A DNA stretch of 64,000 nucleotides from Methylophilus glucosoxydans (lineage in GTDB: Bacteria; Pseudomonadota; Gammaproteobacteria; Burkholderiales; Methylophilaceae), in NCBI RefSeq assembly GCF_042676145.1, contig NZ_JBHTJW010000002.1, forward strand, positions 434,001 to 498,000, given 5' to 3'. Made by a program: the position numbers and the translations under genes. A model generated the notes under the pieces. It did not search any database and was not told the origin of the DNA. It saw only the letters and a program-made list of their open reading frames with translations. Below, piece by piece: positions 50,526-60,600 of this stretch (position 1 is its first letter; each line of letters begins with the position of its first letter).

Positions 50526-51620
50526 TTAACGCCGCTCTACGTAGTAAAGCATGCCCAGGCCGACCAGCAAAAACAGTAGCGTCGGGCTGATGGCACTCAC
50601 CAGCGGTGGCCAGTCATTGAGCACACCCAAGTGCACAAATACGCGGTTCATGATTTGGTAGACCACGCCCAGAAAAATACCGGCAAAGATTTTGGCGCTG
50701 ATACCACCGGCACGCTGTTGCAAAAAGCCAAATGGTAAGGCCAGTACCACCATCACCAAACAGGCCAGTGGATAGACCAGCTTAGCCCACAGTGCGACCT
50801 GATAGCGGGTACTGCGTTGTCCATTTTGATGTAAGTATTGAATGAAGCTATACAGGTTCCAGGCCGACATTTTTTCTGGCAATACCAGCAGCACATTCAA
50901 CAGTTCTGGCCGGATCAGTGACTCCCAGCGCGTCTGCTTGAAAAACTGTGAGGTGATCGAGTTATCCTGAATCTGTTTGCTGTGATTGATATTGGTCTGG
51001 GTGACGTTAGACAGTACCCAGTGGTCATCCTGAAAGTAGCCTTTCTCTGCATAGCTGATGTGCTTTAACTTGAACTGGGGGTCGAAATCATAAATGCGGA
51101 TATCGACCAGGCTGGTGTCTGGCATGACCGAGCTGACATTGACAAAACTGCTGCCGTCTTTAATCCAGAGTCCGGATTGAAAGTCCTGCGCGACGACGGA
51201 ATCAGTGGCTTGAATACGGATGCGCTGCGCCAGTTTTTCACTGATGGGCGCAATGATCTCGCCAATCAGAAAGGTCACTAATGCAAACACTAGGCCGATT
51301 TTAAGCAGAATCATGGCAATGGATTGCAACGAAATGCCGCTGGTGCGCATGACAATCAGCTCCGAGTTCCCGGCCATCGCGCCCAATGTGTAGACGATGC
51401 CCAGCAATACGGCGACTGGTGCCACCTCGTATATATGGCCAGGGATACTCAGGGCGACATAGGTGAGCATGCTGTTGATGCCATAGTGACCTCGTCCCAG
51501 GCTGTCCAGCTCCTGTAGCAGGTCAAAGAACGAAAACATGGCAAGCAGGCCCAACAGCACCAGCATGATGCTGAAGCTGATCTCTTGCCAGAAATAACGG
51601 TTTAAACGGGTCAGGGTCAT
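50526..51620 (-). CDS. lptG: LPS export ABC transporter permease LptG
   Basis: One of the two inner-membrane permeases (364 residues) of the Lpt machine that pulls LPS from the inner membrane. N-terminal LTRLNRYFWQEISFSIMLVLLG, IPGHIYEVAPVAVLLG and SELIVMRTSGISLQSIAM are typical; six spans flank a periplasmic beta-jellyroll (about 125-265); the C-terminus reads AKIFAGIFLGVVYQIMNRV. Its ATG overlaps the lptF stop by four bases. Confidence 0.96.
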   Translation of the reverse strand: MTLTRLNRYFWQEISFSIMLVLLGLLAMFSFFDLLQELDSLGRGHYGINSMLTYVALSIPGHIYEVAPVAVLLGIVYTLGAMAGNSELIVMRTSGISLQSIAMILLKIGLVFALVTFLIGEIIAPISEKLAQRIRIQATDSVVAQDFQSGLWIKDGSSFVNVSSVMPDTSLVDIRIYDFDPQFKLKHISYAEKGYFQDDHWVLSNVTQTNINHSKQIQDNSITSQFFKQTRWESLIRPELLNVLLVLPEKMSAWNLYSFIQYLHQNGQRSTRYQVALWAKLVYPLACLVMVVLALPFGFLQQRAGGISAKIFAGIFLGVVYQIMNRVFVHLGVLNDWPPLVSAISPTLLFLLVGLGMLYYVERR

Positions 51621-52726
51621 GGCTTAGCGATTTTGGGGGTGCGTTTGAGCCAGCCCGGCATCAACGGTTTCAGATGTTTGCGTCGGTGGTAAAGATACCA
51701 GCCGAGCAGGATAAAGCTTAGGTGCACGGGCCACAATCCCACCAGTACCGAAATTTTGCCTTGCGTAATCCAGGCCTGAAAAATGCTGAGCAGGTTGTTG
51801 TAGATGATAAAGATCAGGATCGCAAACATGATGTTGAGCGAGCGGCCTGCACGTGGATCGACAAAACTGAGCGGGATGGCAAGCAGGACCATGACGATGG
51901 TTGAGATCGGAATCGCCATACGCCAGTGCAGCTCGGCATGGTCTGCGGCGCTGGCATCGCTCAGCAGCGATTGCGTGGACTTAATCTGCGCGGTGGTGGT
52001 GGCGGGCGCAGTCTCTTTGGCTTCGACCCGGATATCATAGCGCTCAAACTCGGTGGTCATGACCTCCAGACTGTTGGGCGTGGTTTCATAGCGCCGGCCA
52101 TGTTCCAGCCGTAAAAAATTATCACCGTTGCTGGCTTTGTAGCGGCTGCCACGATTCGCAGTAATAATGCCAATTTTGCCGTTTTGTTTGGATTGGACGA
52201 ACACGTTTTTGACTTCGTAGCCAAGCTTGTCAAAGCTCTCAATAAAGTAAATGCGATCGCCCGCGCTCGACTCCTTAAAGGTCCCGGGGCTGATTGATGA
52301 CAGTTCATCCCGTTTTTTGAGCTGCTCGCGGTAGCTGTCAGCCTTGCCACTGGCCCAAGGCATAATTATCAGGCTGAACAGACTGATGATGAGCACAATC
52401 GGCGCCAGAAACCGCATGATAGGCAAGACCCATTGTCTTAAACTCAGCCCTGCGGACATCCAGATCACCATTTCCGAGTCGCGGTGCCAGCGTGTCAGCG
52501 TCAATAGCACGGCCAGAAAAACGGCGAGCGACATCATCATGGGCATGAATTGCACCAGGCTAAAGGTCAGGATGGTGCCAATGGCATCGTTAGGTAAAAT
52601 GCCTCTGGAGACCTGGCGTACGATATTGCCAGCGCGCTGGGCGACAACGATGCCGAGGATAATCAGGAAGATGGCAGAGGCAGAAGACATGAGCTCTGCA
52701 GACAATGCACGTTTGAAAATTTTCAA
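51617..52726 (-). CDS. lptF: LPS export ABC transporter permease LptF
   Basis: LptF (369 residues), partner of LptG. Starts MKIFKRALSAELMSSASAIFL; MMSLAVFLAVLLTLTRWHRDSEMVIWMSAG at about 60-90, and the periplasmic domain with YFIESFDKLGYEVKNVFVQS. C-terminal spans with NIMFAILIFIIYNNLLSI. The gene is divergent from pepA, the standard gammaproteobacterial and betaproteobacterial arrangement. Confidence 0.95.
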   Translation of the reverse strand: MKIFKRALSAELMSSASAIFLIILGIVVAQRAGNIVRQVSRGILPNDAIGTILTFSLVQFMPMMMSLAVFLAVLLTLTRWHRDSEMVIWMSAGLSLRQWVLPIMRFLAPIVLIISLFSLIIMPWASGKADSYREQLKKRDELSSISPGTFKESSAGDRIYFIESFDKLGYEVKNVFVQSKQNGKIGIITANRGSRYKASNGDNFLRLEHGRRYETTPNSLEVMTTEFERYDIRVEAKETAPATTTAQIKSTQSLLSDASAADHAELHWRMAIPISTIVMVLLAIPLSFVDPRAGRSLNIMFAILIFIIYNNLLSIFQAWITQGKISVLVGLWPVHLSFILLGWYLYHRRKHLKPLMPGWLKRTPKIAKP

Positions 52727-52814
52727 TTTAAATGCACCGCTTTGAAATCAGCATAAAACACTAGATAATACAACCATCACTTAAGCTAGTTGCATGGAAC
52801 CAAAAAGGATAAAG

Positions 52815-54296
52815 ATGGAATTTAGCATAAAAAGCACTTCCCCGGAAAAATTGCGTACAGATTGCTTGCTGGTGGGCATTTTTGAAGGCCGTAAACTCAG
52901 CGATTTAGCCAAGCTGCTGGATGGCGCCACTGAGAAAGCCATCTCGGCGGCCGTCAAGTCTGGCGATATGGAAGGTAAGGCTGGTACCACTCTGATGTTG
53001 CGCCAGTTGGCAGGCGTCGCGGCGCCCAGAGTGCTGCTGGTCGGCTTGGGTAAAGCCGATGAGCTGAATCTCAAAGGATTGCGTGCCAGTTTCCGCGCCG
53101 CGATTAAAGCGTTGCCAGCAGGCGTAGATCACCTCGCCACCGACTTTGCCGCGCTTGCGTTGAAAAAAGTCAGTGTGCAGCAAAAAACGGCAGCTTTGGC
53201 TGAGGTGGCGCTCGATGCCACTTACAAAGTGAATGCGGTCAAAGAGAAATCGGTGGAGCCGCATCCGCTGCAATCCGTCAGCGTGTTGCTTGAAAAATCC
53301 GCACAAGCCGAGGCCGAGCTGGGGCTGAAACAAGGGCAGAGCGTTGGCCAGGGCGTGGCGTTGGCCAAGGATCTGGGCAATTTGCCACCAAATATCTGTA
53401 CGCCCAGCTATTTGGGCAAGCAGGCTGAAAAGTTAGCCAAGGAATATGGCTTCAAGGTCGAAGTGCTGGATCAGGCTGCGATTGAAAAACTGAATATGGG
53501 CTCATTTTTAGGCGTGACCCGTGGCAGCGAAGAGCCGCCGCGCTTTATTGTCATGCAGCATTTGCACGGTAAAAAATCGCAAAAACCGGTGGTGCTGGTG
53601 GGTAAGGGCATTACGTTTGATACTGGCGGTATTTCACTCAAGCCAGGCGCTGAGATGGATGAGATGAAGTATGACATGTGCGGCGCGGCATCCGTGTTTG
53701 GCGTGTTCAAGGCCTTGGGTGAGTTGAAGCTGCCACTCAACGTGGTTGGCTTGATCCCGACCTGTGAGAATATGCCAAGCGGCCGCGCGACCAAACCTGG
53801 CGATATTTTGACCAGTATGTCTGGCCAAACAATAGAAGTATTGAATACCGACGCCGAAGGCCGTTTGATTCTGTGTGATGCCTTGACCTATGCCGAGCGC
53901 TTTGAGCCTGCCGCGGTGATTGATATTGCAACCTTGACCGGTGCCTGCGTGATTGCACTCGGCCATCATGTCAGTGGCTTGTTTGCCAATAATGACCAGC
54001 TGGCCAAAGCGTTGCTGGAGGCGGGTGAGCAAGCCGGTGACCGTGCCTGGCAAATGCCCTTGTGGGATGACTATCAAGCGCAACTGGACAGCAATTTTGC
54101 CGACATGGCAAATATTGGCGGGCGCGCCGCGGGCAGTATTACAGCCGCCTGCTTCCTGTCGCGCTATACCAAAAAGTATGACTGGGCACATCTGGATATC
54201 GCAGGCACTGCCTGGAAATCAGGCAAGGAAAAAGGCGGCACTGGCCGGCCAGTGCCTTTGCTCATGAGTTATCTGTTGGCGCAAGCCGCACAATAA
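52815..54296 (+). CDS. pepA: Leucyl aminopeptidase
   Basis: M17 cytosol aminopeptidase (493 residues) releasing N-terminal residues; in some bacteria also a DNA-binding factor. The two-metal active site shows LVGKGITFDTGGISLKPG, EMKYDMCGAASV, VLNTDAEGRLILCD (family signature) and ATLTGACVIALG. ATG 52815 has AAGGAT six bases before it and fits family length; ATG 52794 is possible. It is followed five bases later by holC. Confidence 0.97.
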   Translation: MEFSIKSTSPEKLRTDCLLVGIFEGRKLSDLAKLLDGATEKAISAAVKSGDMEGKAGTTLMLRQLAGVAAPRVLLVGLGKADELNLKGLRASFRAAIKALPAGVDHLATDFAALALKKVSVQQKTAALAEVALDATYKVNAVKEKSVEPHPLQSVSVLLEKSAQAEAELGLKQGQSVGQGVALAKDLGNLPPNICTPSYLGKQAEKLAKEYGFKVEVLDQAAIEKLNMGSFLGVTRGSEEPPRFIVMQHLHGKKSQKPVVLVGKGITFDTGGISLKPGAEMDEMKYDMCGAASVFGVFKALGELKLPLNVVGLIPTCENMPSGRATKPGDILTSMSGQTIEVLNTDAEGRLILCDALTYAERFEPAAVIDIATLTGACVIALGHHVSGLFANNDQLAKALLEAGEQAGDRAWQMPLWDDYQAQLDSNFADMANIGGRAAGSITAACFLSRYTKKYDWAHLDIAGTAWKSGKEKGGTGRPVPLLMSYLLAQAAQ

Positions 54297-54301
54297 AAGG
54301 C

Positions 54302-54730
54302 ATGACCAAAATTCGTTTTTATACGGATGTGCCTGATACGCCTGCATTGATGCAACATTTAATATCGCAGGCGTTTTCCAGGCAGCGCAGTGTCACCGTC
54401 TATTTGTCAGATCGTCAGCAGGCTGAGCAGTTGAGTACTCAGCTTTGGCAGCAGCCGGTTGAAGGCTTTTTACCGCATGTGCTCGCCGATGCCGACCATG
54501 CAGCGCTGACGCCTGTGCAGATTGCCTGGGCGCCTGAGCAGATCCGGCAGGATGATTTATTGTTTAACTGCCAAACAGCATTGCCCAAGTTTTTTAGCCG
54601 TTTTCGGCATGTGTTCGAAATCATTGGGCAAGACGAAACTGAAAAAGCGGCTGGTCGCCAGCGCTGGGCGTTTTACCGTGATCGGGGCTATGAGATTCAG
54701 CATATCAAGTCCATGCAGTCACAAGCATAA
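54302..54730 (+). CDS. holC: DNA polymerase III chi subunit
   Basis: HolC (142 residues), clamp-loader accessory subunit that binds SSB. Starts TKIRFYTDVPDTPALMQHL, with VTVYLSDRQQAEQLSTQLW, FLPHVLADAD, DLLFNCQTALP and the C-terminal RQRWAFYRDRGYEI. The pepA-holC order is conserved. Confidence 0.94.
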   Translation: MTKIRFYTDVPDTPALMQHLISQAFSRQRSVTVYLSDRQQAEQLSTQLWQQPVEGFLPHVLADADHAALTPVQIAWAPEQIRQDDLLFNCQTALPKFFSRFRHVFEIIGQDETEKAAGRQRWAFYRDRGYEIQHIKSMQSQA

Positions 54731-54742
54731 CGGGGAGGGTGT

Positions 54743-55696
54743 GTGGAAACTTCAGAAATTCCGGTGTTAACCAAAGTTGTTCAAAAATCTGCGGCGCCAG
54801 TGGCCGAGGTGGTGATGCCAGACATGAACGAACTGGTGGCACAGCTCAAACAGGCTTTATTGCCTGAGATCACGCAACTCATCACGACGCAGTTGGCCGA
54901 GCAGTCCAGTGAGTCGCTCGCGCAGCACCAGCAAGGGCTGACCCAGTATGCCAACGCGTTGCAACAGACCGTGTTATCACAGGCGCAAACCCAAATCGGC
55001 GAAAGTATACAGTCGATTGAGCAAGCCTTTCGTGAAGCGATGGGCAATGTCAGCAAGCAACAGGTGGAGGGTCTGGAGGCGCGCCTGAGCGCGCTGACAG
55101 AGGGGCAGCTCGCTCAGATGCAACAACGGGAACAAGCGTTTACCGAGGCGCTGGAAAGCCAGTCCGAGCAACAGTTGCAGGCGGTCGAAGATAAGCTGTT
55201 ACAGCTGAATGCGTCGCAGCAGGCCACATTTGCCGCCACCGAACAAACACTGCTTGAGCGGTTGGAGGCCAATAGCCAGCAATGGTTGGATGAACGGCTC
55301 GCCAGTTTGTTGGCGCAACAGCAAACCGAACTCGAAAGCAGAGTATTGGCATTGCGTAGCCAACTGGAAGCAGCGTTGGAGACGCATTTGCAGCAATTAC
55401 AGGAACAAGCCAAGTCTCGTTTGTCCGCCAGCCATGAGCTGGCTGCGGCGACTCTGGCTGCAGACTATAAACAATCGTTGCAGCAAGTGTTTAACGAACT
55501 GTCTGCACAACAACTGGAGGCCTTCAAGCAAGGCATGCAGGACGACTTGTCGGTCAATGCGGCCAGCATGCAAGAAAAAGTCGCTGCCTTGGTGGCGATG
55601 CAACTGCAGGCGATGGAAGACGACATGAACAAACGGCTTAAGTCACGCATTCTGGAGGTGTTGCAGGGCATCAAGTTTGTGATGCCAACGGTTTAA
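54743..55696 (+). CDS. Long coiled-coil hypothetical protein, Gln/Ala-rich
   Basis: A 317-residue protein without a recognised family. It starts with GTG at 54743 behind GGGAGG, 12 bases after holC. From about residue 30 to 305 it is one long, nearly unbroken alpha-helical coiled coil rich in Gln, Ala, Leu and Glu (LAEQSSESLAQHQQGLTQ, QLEAALETHLQQLQEQ). There is no signal peptide, membrane span or Cys. A structural or filament-like role is possible, but nothing specific is claimed. Stop overlaps the convergent xthA by four bases. Confidence 0.75.
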   Translation: METSEIPVLTKVVQKSAAPVAEVVMPDMNELVAQLKQALLPEITQLITTQLAEQSSESLAQHQQGLTQYANALQQTVLSQAQTQIGESIQSIEQAFREAMGNVSKQQVEGLEARLSALTEGQLAQMQQREQAFTEALESQSEQQLQAVEDKLLQLNASQQATFAATEQTLLERLEANSQQWLDERLASLLAQQQTELESRVLALRSQLEAALETHLQQLQEQAKSRLSASHELAAATLAADYKQSLQQVFNELSAQQLEAFKQGMQDDLSVNAASMQEKVAALVAMQLQAMEDDMNKRLKSRILEVLQGIKFVMPTV

Positions 55697-56469
55697 GGGC
55701 TTGCGTTGGCCAGGGTCAGCACCACGGGCGTATGGTCGCTGGGGCGTTCGAGCTTGCGTGGTGTTTTATCTATCACACAGCTTTCGCAGTGTGGTTTGAG
55801 GGCGTTGCTGACGAGAATGTGATCAATCCGCATGCCCATATTGCGGCGGAAGGCGGCCATGCGGTAATCCCACCAGCTAAACTCGCCTGCCTGATCATTA
55901 AACAACCTGAAGCTATCATGCAAGCCTAAGGCCAGCAATTGCTGAAAGGCGGCCCGCTCAGCCGGACTTACCAGCACCTGGCCCAGCCAGGCCTGCGGGT
56001 CGTGGCAGTCACGGTCGTCTGGTGCAATATTGTAATCGCCAAGAACTACCAGTTTTTCATGTTGACTCAGTTCTGCTTGAAGCCAGCTTTGCAGTCCATT
56101 AAGCCATGCCAGCTTGTAATGGTATTTGTCCGAGTCTACTGCCTGGCCATTGACGACATAGGCGCAAATCACCCGAATGCCTTGTATGGTGGCCGCAATA
56201 ATGCGTTTTTGCGTGTCGGCATAGTTTGGCAAGTCCAGGTGAACAGCCTCTATTGCATGCGGGCTTAGGATCGCCACGCCATTATAGGTTTTCTGGCCGT
56301 TATGCACGGCATTGTAGCCAGCCTCTTTGAGCGCCGCATACGGAAACTTGCTATCTTCCTGTTTGGTTTCCTGCAAGCACAGTACATCCGGTTGATTTGC
56401 ACTGAGCCAGTCCAGCACATGCGGCAAACGCACGGTCAGCGAGTTAACATTCCAAGTAGCGAGTTTCAA
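55693..56469 (-). CDS. xthA: Exodeoxyribonuclease III
   Basis: AP endonuclease/3'-exonuclease of base-excision repair (258 residues). Catalytic motifs: ATWNVNSLTVRLPHVLDWL, PDVLCLQETKQ (metal Glu), KTYNGVAILSP, VVLGDYNIAPDDRD and the C-terminal MRIDHILVSN and RPSDHTPVVLTL. Single gene on the minus strand. Confidence 0.96.
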   Translation of the reverse strand: MKLATWNVNSLTVRLPHVLDWLSANQPDVLCLQETKQEDSKFPYAALKEAGYNAVHNGQKTYNGVAILSPHAIEAVHLDLPNYADTQKRIIAATIQGIRVICAYVVNGQAVDSDKYHYKLAWLNGLQSWLQAELSQHEKLVVLGDYNIAPDDRDCHDPQAWLGQVLVSPAERAAFQQLLALGLHDSFRLFNDQAGEFSWWDYRMAAFRRNMGMRIDHILVSNALKPHCESCVIDKTPRKLERPSDHTPVVLTLANASP

Positions 56470-56746
56470 CCATCTTCCCCTTAAATTCAGTGCAACAAGC
56501 CGTGCTGGCGTTGATTTGCCGCTATTTTACACGAGCAACTGAGATCACAGGCAATGCCTGCATGTCGGTCTAAACCGGCTTGTTAACTCACACCCGGAGC
56601 ATTAATGAGATCAATTCTCCGGATACCTCATGGATTCTGTGTTTATTTCTGCAATCTGTTTGCATATCACTGCCGTATAAATGCAGTTGGGCCTGACAGA
56701 ACACCTCGCATCCAGTCAGGATATCTTTCATGTTGTCTGGATCCGC

Positions 56747-59700
56747 ATGACACGCCGATGGATTGTTTTAGTCTGCACCTCGCTGCTGGCCATGGTTTGG
56801 TCAGCATTCGCCTATGCGGCACCCCCGGCTGAGCCTATCCGCTTACAACTCAAATGGCATCACCAGTTTCAATTCGCTGGTTATTACGCTGCCTTGCAAC
56901 AGGGTTACTACCGTGATGAAGGGTTGGCGGTCGAGATTATCGAGGGTAACCAGTCCATCGATCCCTTAAAGCAGGTCTTGTCTGATCAAGCAGATTACGC
57001 CATCGGCGATTCCGAAATTCTGATTTCACGCTTGTCTGGCCAGCCGCTAATCGCACTGGCCGCCATTTTTCAGCACTCCCCGTATGTGTTACTGAGTTTG
57101 CAAAACAGCGGAATCAAGCGGCCTCAAGACCTGATCGGCAAACGTATTATGCTTTCGGGTGAACATGGCCGTTTGCAATTTCAGGCCATGCTATTCAAGC
57201 AACATCTGGATATTCACCAAATGACGCTTCTGCCTTATCGCTCAAATCTGGATGATTTGATTGAGGGGCGCGTGGACGCCATGATGGCCTATGCGATGGA
57301 TGAGCCCATGCAATTACAGCAAAGAGGCTATGCCCCCGCTATTCTTAGCAACCAGGCCTATGGCGCAGATTTTTATGGCGATGTACTGTTCACGACTGAA
57401 CAGGAGCTGTTGCAACATCCCGCACGGGTTGAGGCTTTTTTGCGCGCCACCAAAAAAGGCTGGAAGTACGCGTTCAATCATCAAGAGGCCATGGCCAATG
57501 CGATAGCCAGCATGCCTGGCGTTGCGCAACGCGACATCAATCAACAGTCTCTGTTGCAGGAGGCGCGTTTAATGGCGCCTTATGTGTTGTCTGAGGTGGT
57601 GCCCTGGGGACATATGAATGAAGAGCGCTGGCAGTCGATTGCCCAGACCTATGCCGCGCTGGGGCTGGTTCCTGCCAATGCGCAACTACAAGGCTTTATC
57701 TACCACCATGATGTTTCTATAGAACGCCCCTATGTGAACTGGCTAATACGCGGGGTGTTTACACTCGTGCTGGTGGTGGCTGTCACCGTGTTGTGGAACC
57801 TGCAAATGCGCAGGCAGGTCTCTGAGCGAACGCGGGCCTTGCAAGAGGAAATAGATCAGCGGCGCCAGACTGAGTATTTGCTCAAAGTGGCGGGCAATGT
57901 GGCAAAAATCGGTGGCTGGGTCATAGACCTACCCACAAAGCGCATGCGCTGGTCTGACGAAGTGGCGGCCTTACATGAATTGCCACCTGGATACTCTCCC
58001 AGCCTTGAGGAAGGCATGGGTCTTTTTGTGCCAGCCTATCGGGCGATCATGTCCAGCGCGCTTGAAAAATGCATGTCGGAGGGAGTCCCCTACGATCTGG
58101 AGCTGGAAAAGGTCACCGTGCATGGTCGCCGGTTCTGGGTGCGCGCAATGGGACAGGCGTTGCGCGATGAGCACGGCCGGATTGTTCAGGTGCAAGGCTC
58201 GTTACAGGATATTACGGCACAAAAACAACTCGAAGCGATCAAGCAGGGACAAGACAAAATACAGGCGATGCTACTGGCAGATATCCCGTTACCTGAGATT
58301 TTGCATGCGGCCGTGCAGCTCATCGAGGCGCATTTTTCCGAGGTCTATTGTGTGATTTTGCAGATGGACCAGGATGGGCGGCATCTGCATCATGCTGCCT
58401 CGCACCGCTTGCCAGCCAGCTACGCACAAGCGATGAGCCAGCTGCCTGTTGCAGGCTATGGCATGCTCAGTCTGACACAGAACCGGGTGATAGCCGAAGA
58501 CATCAGCACGCATCCGCTATGGGCCGACTATGCGGACCTTGCGCTGAAACATGGCTTGCGTGCCTGCTGGAGTTTGCCCATTTTCTCACGCAGCCAACGG
58601 GTGCTTGGCATGCTGGCGATGTATCGTCAGTCTCGCCACCTGCCAGAGACAGCCGAGCTGGACATGGTCGAGAGTTATGCCCATATTCTGGGGTTGGCGA
58701 TTGAGCGCGAGCAGGCAGACGAACAATTGAAGCTGTTACAAAGCGGTGTGTCACGGCTGAATGATATGGTGATGATCACTGAGGCGCCGGTACACACCCC
58801 GTTACAGCAAAAAATTGTGTTTTTAAATGAAGCGTTTACACGTATCACCGGCTTGGCCGTGGACCAGTACAATCATCTTTCGCCGTTTGAGCTGTTTAAA
58901 AACAGTACGCCTGCCAACGATTTGCAACGCATTAAGGAAGCCTGGCAGCAGCAATTACCGATTAAAACGGAAGTGGTGACTGTCGACCATCAAGGCAACG
59001 GCATTTCATTGGAAATGGATGCCTTGCCGCTGCATGACAAGCGTGGCCGTGTGACGCATTGGGTGGCTGTACTCAGGGACATCAGTGAACGCAAGCGCAC
59101 CGATGCGCAAATTCGCCAATTGGCGTACTACGACACCATGACCGGCCTCCCCAACCGGCTGTTGCTGCAAGACAGGCTGGCGGCACATATCCGTAAATCC
59201 CAACTTAAAAAAACCGGTGGTGCCTTGATGTTTATCGATATTGATAACTTCAAAACACTCAACGATACGCATGGCCATGCGGTAGGTGATGCCTTGCTGA
59301 TTGAGGTCGCCAAACGCATTAAACACTCTGTGCGGCGGCAGGATACGGTTAGCCGCCTGGGCGGCGACGAGTTTGTGGTCGTGCTCGATAGTTTGGCATC
59401 CGCAGCGGACCAAGCGGAAAAGCAGGCGCGCAAAATTTGTGAAAAAATCGTAGGCGCCTTTAAAAAGCCGTTCAAACTCAATCACTACCAGCATTACACG
59501 ACCCCCAGCATTGGCGTCGTCTTGTTTGATCCTGACATGAGTCAGACCGATGAGCTGCTCAGACGCGCCGATATGGCCATGTATAAAGCCAAAGAGGCCG
59601 GCAGAAATGGCTACCGGTTTTTTGATGCGCAGATGGAAATCGAGCTCCGTCAGCGCGTGGCGCTGGAGGCGGAGTTGCATGAGGCCATAGAAAAACAGGA

Positions 59701-60436
59701 GTTTGTCTTGCATTTGCAGCCACAATATAACAGACAGCACCAGATGGTCGGTGCAGAAGCACTGTTGCGCTGGCAACATCCTGAACGTGGCCTGATCATG
59801 CCCGGTGAGTTTATTGCCCTCGCCGAGTCTAGCGGACAAATTGTCGCCCTGGGACGCTGGGTCTTACAGCAGGCCTGTGCCTTATTGCAGCAGTGGGCAT
59901 TTCATCCGCAACTCAGTCAAATGGTGCTGGCCGTGAATGTCAGCCCCAAGCAGTACCTGCAATCAGCATTTGTCACGGAGGTGCAGCAATTGCTGACCGA
60001 GGCCAATATTGCCCCGGGCCGACTGCAACTTGAGTTGACGGAAAGCATGTTGATCGACAATGTGGAAGATATCATCGCCAAAATGACCGCGCTCAAAGCA
60101 GCAGGTGTCAGTTTCTCGCTGGATGATTTTGGCACGGGCTACTCTTCCCTGTCTTATCTCAAGCGCTTCCCGTTTGATCAGCTCAAAATTGACCAGTCGT
60201 TTGTACGCGACATGTTACAGGGGCAGGATCACCAAAGTATCGTCAATGCCATTATTTCACTAGGGATCAGCCTGCAACTCGACGTATTGGCCGAAGGGGT
60301 GGAGACCGAGGCGCAGCTCGACCTTCTCACCCGTTTGGGATGTAATACGTTCCAAGGCTATTATTTCTCAGTCCCGCAGCGTACGCAGGATTTTGAACGT
60401 TTAGTCGCAACCGGACGGTCTGTCATGACAGGCTGA
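56747..60436 (+). CDS. NMT1/THI5-like binding domain fused to PAS-GAF-PAS-GGDEF-EAL
   Basis: A 1229-residue transmembrane c-di-GMP protein. Signal/anchor about 10-28; periplasmic NMT1/THI5-type solute-binding domain about 35-330 (LQLKWHHQFQFAGYYAALQQ, ADYAIGDSEILISRLSG, GKRIMLSGEHGR); one membrane span about 342-362. Inside: PAS (about 385-510), GAF (about 515-670), PAS (about 680-805), GGDEF (about 815-965) with intact GGDEF and an RRQD inhibitory site, then EAL (about 980-1220) with AEALLRWQ, VNVSPKQY, ELTESMLIDN, DDFGTGYSS and AEGVETEAQ. Both catalytic halves look intact. The binding domain resembles those for thiamin precursors, riboflavin or alkylsulfonates; the ligand is unknown. ATG 56747 is chosen because the signal peptide follows. 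Confidence 0.9.
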   Translation: MTRRWIVLVCTSLLAMVWSAFAYAAPPAEPIRLQLKWHHQFQFAGYYAALQQGYYRDEGLAVEIIEGNQSIDPLKQVLSDQADYAIGDSEILISRLSGQPLIALAAIFQHSPYVLLSLQNSGIKRPQDLIGKRIMLSGEHGRLQFQAMLFKQHLDIHQMTLLPYRSNLDDLIEGRVDAMMAYAMDEPMQLQQRGYAPAILSNQAYGADFYGDVLFTTEQELLQHPARVEAFLRATKKGWKYAFNHQEAMANAIASMPGVAQRDINQQSLLQEARLMAPYVLSEVVPWGHMNEERWQSIAQTYAALGLVPANAQLQGFIYHHDVSIERPYVNWLIRGVFTLVLVVAVTVLWNLQMRRQVSERTRALQEEIDQRRQTEYLLKVAGNVAKIGGWVIDLPTKRMRWSDEVAALHELPPGYSPSLEEGMGLFVPAYRAIMSSALEKCMSEGVPYDLELEKVTVHGRRFWVRAMGQALRDEHGRIVQVQGSLQDITAQKQLEAIKQGQDKIQAMLLADIPLPEILHAAVQLIEAHFSEVYCVILQMDQDGRHLHHAASHRLPASYAQAMSQLPVAGYGMLSLTQNRVIAEDISTHPLWADYADLALKHGLRACWSLPIFSRSQRVLGMLAMYRQSRHLPETAELDMVESYAHILGLAIEREQADEQLKLLQSGVSRLNDMVMITEAPVHTPLQQKIVFLNEAFTRITGLAVDQYNHLSPFELFKNSTPANDLQRIKEAWQQQLPIKTEVVTVDHQGNGISLEMDALPLHDKRGRVTHWVAVLRDISERKRTDAQIRQLAYYDTMTGLPNRLLLQDRLAAHIRKSQLKKTGGALMFIDIDNFKTLNDTHGHAVGDALLIEVAKRIKHSVRRQDTVSRLGGDEFVVVLDSLASAADQAEKQARKICEKIVGAFKKPFKLNHYQHYTTPSIGVVLFDPDMSQTDELLRRADMAMYKAKEAGRNGYRFFDAQMEIELRQRVALEAELHEAIEKQEFVLHLQPQYNRQHQMVGAEALLRWQHPERGLIMPGEFIALAESSGQIVALGRWVLQQACALLQQWAFHPQLSQMVLAVNVSPKQYLQSAFVTEVQQLLTEANIAPGRLQLELTESMLIDNVEDIIAKMTALKAAGVSFSLDDFGTGYSSLSYLKRFPFDQLKIDQSFVRDMLQGQDHQSIVNAIISLGISLQLDVLAEGVETEAQLDLLTRLGCNTFQGYYFSVPQRTQDFERLVATGRSVMTG

Positions 60437-60471
60437 TGCTTAGCAGCGCCAGCCTCTCACGCACCTTACAT

Positions 60472-60497
60472 AAAAAAACTCCCGGTTAACCGGGAGT
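60472..60497 (-). terminator. Terminator of the TorF-like gene
   Basis: Palindrome ACTCCCGG TTAA CCGGGAGT; on the minus strand a run of seven T follows, on the plus strand none. It therefore ends the minus-strand gene at 60601. Confidence 0.9.
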
Positions 60498-60600
60498 ATG
60501 AGAGAGGACTGTGATTGGTCGCTAACGGCCTGGAGTGGCGCTCCAGGCTGCGCCAGTCGCATCAGACTGACGCGCGACCACGGATCAAACGCGGTGTTGA

